A DNA stretch of 37,016 nucleotides, taken from positions 1 to 37,016 of the forward strand of contig NZ_BBJP01000048.1 in the NCBI RefSeq assembly GCF_000739595.1, given 5' to 3'. The translations under genes and the position numbers were made by a program. The stretch is from Halorubrum halophilum (lineage in GTDB: Archaea > Halobacteriota > Halobacteria > Halobacteriales > Haloferacaceae). Positions 32,573-37,016 of the stretch are shown here, one piece after another. The number at the start of each line of letters is the position of its first letter. The stretch's first letter is position 1. The notes beneath the pieces are model-generated. The model was not told the origin of the DNA and did not search any database. It was given only the letters and a program-made list of their open reading frames with translations.

Positions 32573-33811
32573 TTACCGAGAGAGACCGATAGCATGCTCC
32601 AAACGCCACGGATTGTTCAATACGGCTTGCTTGTCGTCTGTGCCACCAGTAGTGAGGATGCCAAGGTGGTAGAGCTGATACTTGAATTGGAAGTGGATGC
32701 CAGATTTATACACGGTAGGGTCAGCAAGCTCTGATTCAGCAATCTCTCCGTCAGCGGTGAGGACAGCATCACGACGATGTTGTGTGAAGAACACCTCAAC
32801 GGCGAGTGGCTGATTAATACGCGTAGCTTCCAGAGCGACATCGGCAAGCGTCGGCTCAGAGACCCCGTTTTCGTGAAGCCGTTCGAGTGCGGTGATGATG
32901 AGTCGCGTCGGCTCGTACTGGATAGCGACAGAGCGTGCGAGCTGTGCCCATCGCGGAGCGAGCTCAGTGAACCGTGTTCGACTACCAGTCCACGTGTCGA
33001 ACTCGGCCAGCGCAGCCGTGACACTACCGTGTTGATTGCGGGCGAATCGCACAACTTCTGCGCCAAGGTGTGTGAGTGAGTCCCCGTTGGGTTGATCGTC
33101 GACGAGGTTCAACAGAATCGCTCCGCGTCGCCCACCAGAAATGGCGTTGATGACATTTTCAGCGTAGACAGCGTCAGTGTCGCCGTCGGCAGCAAGCGCG
33201 AGCGCGTACCCCAGATAGTTTTTCGGGTGGTTTACCGGAAAGCTCCCCTCGGTGAGCTGGTGCGTGGATGCTTGTAGTCGCACCGCGTCGATCGTGGTTG
33301 AGAACTCACCGGCCCCAGTAACCCGAGCGGGCTCGACGACACGGGCCGATTCCGTATCGTCGACAGCGATAACACCGACGTTAAGATTCCGCGCTTGTGC
33401 GCGTGCTGCGTCGGTGATGCTGGTGGCCGGTGCCGCGACGTAGCCGAGGTTAACTTCAGGAAGGTGAGCGTGTGCCTGGGTAATACCGCGAGCGACGTCT
33501 GCGGCGGCCGGGTCAGCATTGTGACCTTTCGCTTCGATCACCGTGACTGGTTTCGTCGCCGCATCACCGTTCAGAACATCAGTGGCTGGCATCCCGACGC
33601 CGAGTAAGTCGGGTTCGCCGGCAGCGAGCCGGATCGTGTTATACGGCGCAAGCCGGTTACGAAGCGAATCAGGAATGGTCCAGCCGCCCCACGTGGATTG
33701 AGTGAACTGCGTCTCCGTGACCGCGTACTGATCCGGGCTCGTGTCAATATCGGGATACAGTGTGTCTTTCGCGGCAGCAAGCACCGTTGGCTCAGCGAGC
33801 GTGACTGCCAT
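32573..33811 (-). CDS. PD-(D/E)xK nuclease-like protein, 412 residues
   Basis: The N-terminal half has a pattern typical of PD-(D/E)xK nucleases: GEPDLLGVG with Asp68, then a strand PVTVIEAKGH with Glu93 and Lys95, followed by a helix and a strand (NLGYVAAPATS). The C-terminal half is helical and ends in a winged-helix-like part (SGIHFQFKYQLYHLGILTT). No helicase or methylase motif is seen. TATA-like GATATAGT at about 33836-33843 is about 28 bases before the ATG, so it is probably leaderless. It is divergent from a DUF6884 gene. A DNA-cleaving defence role is possible but not shown. Confidence 0.6.
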   Translation of the reverse strand: MAVTLAEPTVLAAAKDTLYPDIDTSPDQYAVTETQFTQSTWGGWTIPDSLRNRLAPYNTIRLAAGEPDLLGVGMPATDVLNGDAATKPVTVIEAKGHNADPAAADVARGITQAHAHLPEVNLGYVAAPATSITDAARAQARNLNVGVIAVDDTESARVVEPARVTGAGEFSTTIDAVRLQASTHQLTEGSFPVNHPKNYLGYALALAADGDTDAVYAENVINAISGGRRGAILLNLVDDQPNGDSLTHLGAEVVRFARNQHGSVTAALAEFDTWTGSRTRFTELAPRWAQLARSVAIQYEPTRLIITALERLHENGVSEPTLADVALEATRINQPLAVEVFFTQHRRDAVLTADGEIAESELADPTVYKSGIHFQFKYQLYHLGILTTGGTDDKQAVLNNPWRLEHAIGLSR

Positions 33812-33931
33812 TATCCTGTTTACTGACGGTCAGATGATATAGTTGGGGGGATCGGGACACTCGGTACGTAGAGCGTGTTGGCAGGCAGCTCATCAAATAC
33901 GATTATAGGATCGACAACACAACCGCCCCGT
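33812..33931. promoter_or_regulatory. Divergent leaderless promoters
   Basis: Two TATA boxes face outwards: GATATAGT at about 33836-33843 for the nuclease-like gene and GATTATAGG at 33901-33909 for the DUF6884 gene. Each is 27-28 bases from its ATG. The shared 120-base region could allow joint control. Confidence 0.55.
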
Positions 33932-34357
33932 ATGGAAGTCGGACTCATCAGCTGTACAAAGAGTAAGCGTGAGGAGGCGGCGAAACCGAAGAATCTGTAT
34001 CTTGAGTCGGCGTTTTTCAGGAAGGCACGGCAGTACGTCGAGGCAAATCACGATGCGTGGTATATCCTCTCCGCGAAACACCATCTGCTCGATCCGGACG
34101 GAGACCCGATCGAACCGTATGATGAGACGCTGAGTGGTGCGTCTGTGGATACGAAGCGAGAGTGGGCAGAAACCGTGTTTGAGCAGTTACGCAAAGAAGG
34201 CCTGCTTGGTGACGGGAATCGGCTCGTCTTCCACGCTGGACGAGATTACCACGAGGAACTCACACCGTTGCTTTCCGAGACGAGTGTTGAATTCACAGTC
34301 CCGACCGACGGGTTACAGTTCGGTGAAACCCTCGCGTGGTACAACGATCGCATTTGA
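33932..34357 (+). CDS. DUF6884-type protein
   Basis: This 141-residue protein starts with EVGLISCTKSKR, the hallmark of DUF6884-type proteins, followed by WYILSAKHHLLDPDGDPI and GNRLVFHAGRDYHEELTPLL. Proteins of this type occur in mobile elements and near deazapurine-related DNA genes; their reaction is not established. The start at 33932 is fixed by the TATA box. The divergent partner is a nuclease-like protein, which raises the possibility of a shared nucleic-acid role. Confidence 0.72.
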   Translation: MEVGLISCTKSKREEAAKPKNLYLESAFFRKARQYVEANHDAWYILSAKHHLLDPDGDPIEPYDETLSGASVDTKREWAETVFEQLRKEGLLGDGNRLVFHAGRDYHEELTPLLSETSVEFTVPTDGLQFGETLAWYNDRI

Positions 34358-34405
34358 ACACGGCGCCGTCATAACAGCTAACAGCTATTAGACATATCTG
34401 CCAAT

Positions 34406-35200
34406 ATGCCAACGGAATCGGTCAACGGGGCGAAGTTGTACTACGAATCAGATGGAGACGGAGTACCAGTTGTCTTCCTCCACGGCGTGTTAATGAGTAG
34501 CCGATTCTTCAGCGAACAGCAGTCGCTCAGCGATGACCATCAGCTGATCACGCTCGATTTTCGAGGACACGGTCGCTCGGAAAAGACCGAAACGGGCCAT
34601 ACACTCCCACAGTATGCCCGTGACCTAGAAGCGTTCCTTGACGCACAGGATCTTTCTGACGTTGTCCTTGTCGGGTGGTCGATGGGATCGCTTGTGGCGT
34701 GGGAGTACGTCCGCCAGTTTGGGACAGACCGGTTCCGGGGCTTCGTGAGTGTCGAACAACAGCCACTCGATCTTGAACAAGAGGATTACGAGCACGGTGT
34801 ATTCGGCTTTGATGAACTTCGCGGACTCATGGAGCTCGCACAAACCAGCCCACACGACCTGGCGTGGTCCCTTATTGACGAGATGCTCGTGGATGAACCA
34901 GATGCTGTCGAACAGATGCTCTTCGATGAGATCACACGAGTCCCACCACCGATCACGAGCGCGATTCTCTTCGACCAATCAGTACGCGACTACCGGGAAG
35001 TGGTTCCCGACGTAGATGTTCCTACCCTCGTGTGTCTTGGTGAAGACGAAACGATGCTAGAGAATGGTGGTGTCGAATACGTTGCCGACAAGACACCTGA
35101 CGCCCAGCTTGAGCGCTTCTCCAATAGTGGTCACTGTCCGTTTCTCGAGCAGCCTGAGCGGTTCAATCACGTCCTTTCGTCGTTCATCACAGCACGCTGA
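34406..35200 (+). CDS. Alpha/beta hydrolase
   Basis: This 264-residue cytoplasmic hydrolase has the oxyanion strand VFLHGVLM, the DFRGHGRS turn, and the nucleophile Ser92 in GWSMGS. The acid probably lies in CLGEDETM (Asp near 213) and the histidine in SNSGHCPFLEQPERF. It resembles the epoxide hydrolase/haloperoxidase-like branch, but the substrate cannot be named. The TATA-like element near 34380 fits a start at 34406. It converges with the 2-oxoacid dehydrogenase operon; acetoin-type acyltransferases often carry such a domain, but that link is weak. Confidence 0.85.
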   Translation: MPTESVNGAKLYYESDGDGVPVVFLHGVLMSSRFFSEQQSLSDDHQLITLDFRGHGRSEKTETGHTLPQYARDLEAFLDAQDLSDVVLVGWSMGSLVAWEYVRQFGTDRFRGFVSVEQQPLDLEQEDYEHGVFGFDELRGLMELAQTSPHDLAWSLIDEMLVDEPDAVEQMLFDEITRVPPPITSAILFDQSVRDYREVVPDVDVPTLVCLGEDETMLENGGVEYVADKTPDAQLERFSNSGHCPFLEQPERFNHVLSSFITAR

Positions 35201-35378
35201 TAAACCGCTCTACTGTGGTTTTACAGCGGCAACGAGGGGTGTTCGATAGATAATCCGTGATGCCTCAAGAGGTCAACCACCACGACGCCGAAGTCAACAA
35301 CCTCTCTAGGGCCCTCGAGTCTATCAAAACGGGGAACCCGCTAACACCACCGTCACCGGGCCTAGCAGGTCGGACGAC

Positions 35379-35420
35379 TTAACCAACAAAATCGCGCTGC
35401 TGTTGCTTTTTGTTGGTTAA
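35379..35420. terminator. 13-bp perfect stem-loop between convergent genes
   Basis: TTAACCAACAAAA at 35379-35391 pairs with TTTTGTTGGTTAA at 35408-35420, with a 16-base loop. It lies between the convergent hydrolase and lipoyl genes and may act as a two-way terminator. No other feature was found in 35201-35467. Confidence 0.5.
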
Positions 35421-35467
35421 TCGTCGAGAGTAGGACCTTTCTCGAGACGGGTCCGTGTGGAGGCTTG

Positions 35468-35755
35468 TCACTCCGTTCGGATCCACCCCAGCGTGTCACC
35501 GATCTCGAATGTATCGTCTTCACCGACGACAACCTCATCGAGTGTCCCAGCCACGGGCGCTTGAATGTCGACACTCACTTTTTCGACTTGGATCTCACAG
35601 AGGGTGTCACCCTCCTCGATCGACCGATCTTCACGGACGAACCAATCGACGAGGATGCCTTCTGTCTCGTCGACATCCGCCTCCCAGTCGCCGGTTGCGC
35701 GAATCGCAACCCGCATCCCTGTACCTCCGTCAGCGACTCGCCGTCGATCGGTCAT
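35468..35755 (-). CDS. Free-standing lipoyl-domain protein
   Basis: This 95-residue protein is essentially one lipoyl domain. The hairpin with the carrier lysine is visible (Lys59 in IQVEKVSVDI), with PVAGTLDEVVV after it and a start region RVAIRATGDWEADVDE. The ATG at 35755 overlaps the E1 beta stop by four bases, so it belongs to the oxoacid dehydrogenase operon; an internal ATG 13 codons later is possible. It would carry the acyl group on lipoate. The acyltransferase domain normally fused to it is missing. Confidence 0.8.
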   Translation of the reverse strand: MTDRRRVADGGTGMRVAIRATGDWEADVDETEGILVDWFVREDRSIEEGDTLCEIQVEKVSVDIQAPVAGTLDEVVVGEDDTFEIGDTLGWIRTE

Positions 35756-36780
35756 TCTGCGGAGACAACCTCTCGGACGCTCTCTTCAATATCGGCGACA
35801 TCCGGAATCACTCCGTTTTCCATCGGGCGAGCGTACGGGATCGGGACGTCTGGGACGGCGACCCGCTCGACGGCATCAAGGGCACCGAGATCGCGATCTG
35901 CGACGCTCGCGATGATCTCTCCGGTGACGCCGAAGGATCGATAATCCTCATCGACGACGACGAGTCGCCCGGTCTTTCGCACCGACTCGACGATCGTCTC
36001 GGTGTCGAGCGGAACCAGCGTCCGAAGGTCGATGATCTCCGCGTCGATACCCGCGGCTGCGAGCGATTCCGCCGCCGCGAGCGCACGATGGACGTGGAGT
36101 CCAAGCGTCACTACGGTGACATCGGCGCCCTCACGTTTGACGTCCGCTGACCCGAAAGGGATCGTGTAGTCGGTCTCCGGAACCGGCGTCTTCGGGCCGT
36201 CGGGCGCCGGCATCCAGCCGATGCCCATGAGCCGCTTGTGGAACAGGTACATCACCGGATCGTCGTCGCGGATCGCGTTGTGCATCAGCCCCTTCGCGTC
36301 GTACGCGGTCGACGGCACGACGAGTTTCAATCCGGGGATGTGTGCGAATGTTCCGTAGAGCGTTTGTGAGTGTTGAGCGGCGTCGTTGTATGTCCCGCCG
36401 ACCGCGGCCGTAAGGACGAGCGGCACGTTCACGTTGCCGCCGCTCATGTAGGTGTTCTTCGCGAGCTGGTTGTAGATCTGGTCCATCGCGACGCCGAAGA
36501 AATCGACGAACATCAGCTCCGCGATGGGCCGCATCCCCTCCTGAGCGGCACCGACAGCGGCGCCGAGATACGCAGTCTCGCTGATCGGCACGTCCATGAT
36601 CCGATCGCGGCCGAACTCGTCGAGCAGACCTTCGGTACTGTCGAAGATTCCGCCGTAGTCGGCGACGTCTTCGCCCATGTAGAACACCTCCTCATTGTCG
36701 CGCATCTCGTGGGCGATTGACTCGACCATCGCCCGACTCATCGTCAGCTCACGGTCGATGACGTCGTCCGTGTCACTCAT
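35752..36780 (-). CDS. 2-oxoacid dehydrogenase E1 subunit beta
   Basis: This 342-residue protein matches E1 beta subunits of branched-chain, acetoin or pyruvate-type dehydrogenases. Conserved parts include FYMGEDVADYGGIF, PISETAYLGAAVGAAQEGM, HSQTLYGTFAHIPGLKLVVPS and the C-terminal transketolase-type domain (IDLRTLVPLDTETIVESVRKTGRLVVV). It forms the thiamine-diphosphate active site with E1 alpha, decarboxylating a 2-oxoacid. It overlaps E1 alpha by eight bases. The actual substrate cannot be told from sequence. Confidence 0.92.
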   Translation of the reverse strand: MSDTDDVIDRELTMSRAMVESIAHEMRDNEEVFYMGEDVADYGGIFDSTEGLLDEFGRDRIMDVPISETAYLGAAVGAAQEGMRPIAELMFVDFFGVAMDQIYNQLAKNTYMSGGNVNVPLVLTAAVGGTYNDAAQHSQTLYGTFAHIPGLKLVVPSTAYDAKGLMHNAIRDDDPVMYLFHKRLMGIGWMPAPDGPKTPVPETDYTIPFGSADVKREGADVTVVTLGLHVHRALAAAESLAAAGIDAEIIDLRTLVPLDTETIVESVRKTGRLVVVDEDYRSFGVTGEIIASVADRDLGALDAVERVAVPDVPIPYARPMENGVIPDVADIEESVREVVSAE

Positions 36781-37016
36781 CGGCGGTCACCTCCGCGAGT
36801 TCGAACTCCGGTTCCTCCGTGGTCACGCCCGACGGCGGGTTAACGAACATATCGTCGTAGGCGTCCGCGGGGTCCGGCTGTGGCTGCTCTTTCGCCCACG
36901 CGATCGCCTCCTCGACCCGCGCTTCCGCATCCTCGCGCATCGCCGCGAGTTCGTCGTCCTCGACGCCGTGATCGCGTAGGTCCGATTCGATCCTTAGTAC
37001 GTGAGAGATGTTTTGG
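36773..37016 (-). CDS. 2-oxoacid dehydrogenase E1 subunit alpha, C-terminal end
   Basis: Only the last 80 residues are in the window, cut by its right edge. They read like an E1 alpha C-terminus (DDELAAMREDAEARVEEAIA, then a PDPADAYDDMFV end), which helps hold the heterotetramer. It ends within the E1 beta start, so both are translated together. The rest of the gene lies beyond 37016. Confidence 0.75.
   Translation of the reverse strand, partial: QNISHVLRIESDLRDHGVEDDELAAMREDAEARVEEAIAWAKEQPQPDPADAYDDMFVNPPSGVTTEEPEFELAEVTADE

Overview
The window is haloarchaeal (class Halobacteria). The evidence is the strongly acidic predicted proteins, TATA boxes placed so that many transcripts start at or beside the start codon (leaderless), frequent ATGA stop/start overlaps, Tat-type twin-arginine signals, a bacterio-opsin-activator-type HTH regulator pair, an Orc1/Cdc6 initiator and an ISH8-type insertion sequence. 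Assignment to a genus is not possible from the sequence alone. Integrase, conjugation-type ATPase, Orc1 with its own repeats, and IS remnants around metabolic genes suggest a megaplasmid or a chromosomal region rebuilt by mobile elements.

Layout. (1) 1-7.0 kb: a mobile-element module with a winged-helix protein, an unknown protein and a tyrosine recombinase in one operon, then a 1,164-residue TraG/HerA-like ATPase and a small acidic protein. (2) 7.0-10.9 kb: a gene-poor stretch with one convincing gene, a ribbon-helix-helix protein. It holds a 44-bp tandem repeat, an eight-unit repeat array with exact 126-bp periodicity, a long tract whose top strand is almost free of T, a duplicated non-coding block on either side of the ribbon-helix-helix gene, and a strong hairpin behind a TATA box. 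(3) 10.9-13.0 kb: three overlapping genes (HTH, unknown, PD-(D/E)xK nuclease). (4) 13.2-14.6 kb: a complete ISH8-type element without visible target duplication.

(5) 15.0-28.6 kb: a molybdoenzyme island. It has mobA and a small Moco-binding protein, mobB, a DmsABCD-like respiratory reductase with its chaperone and a small partner protein, two HTH-10 regulators, a carboxymuconolactone-decarboxylase-like protein, an Mrp/NBP35 Fe-S carrier preceded by a 57-residue protein, and a molybdate/tungstate ABC binding protein and permease. Import, cofactor maturation, Fe-S supply, export chaperoning and anaerobic respiration are thus physically grouped. The ABC ATPase is not in the window.

(6) 28.7-31.2 kb: orc1/cdc6 followed by a candidate replication origin with at least 14 copies of an unusual motif (core TCGAWATGAA), many spaced exactly 20 bp, plus an AT-rich palindrome. 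(7) 30.9-34.4 kb: small accessory genes, including an HVO_A0114-type HTH gene followed by a gene broken by a stop codon, a zinc-ribbon protein, and a PD-(D/E)xK-like protein divergent from a DUF6884 protein. (8) 34.4-37.0 kb: an alpha/beta hydrolase and the end of a 2-oxoacid dehydrogenase operon (E1 alpha, E1 beta, free-standing lipoyl protein).

The best candidates for undescribed biology are the 7.4-10.6 kb repeat and T-depleted locus, the 10.9-13.0 kb three-gene operon, and the Orc1 origin with its own repeat type. Family names are recognised from motifs by eye; no database search was run.
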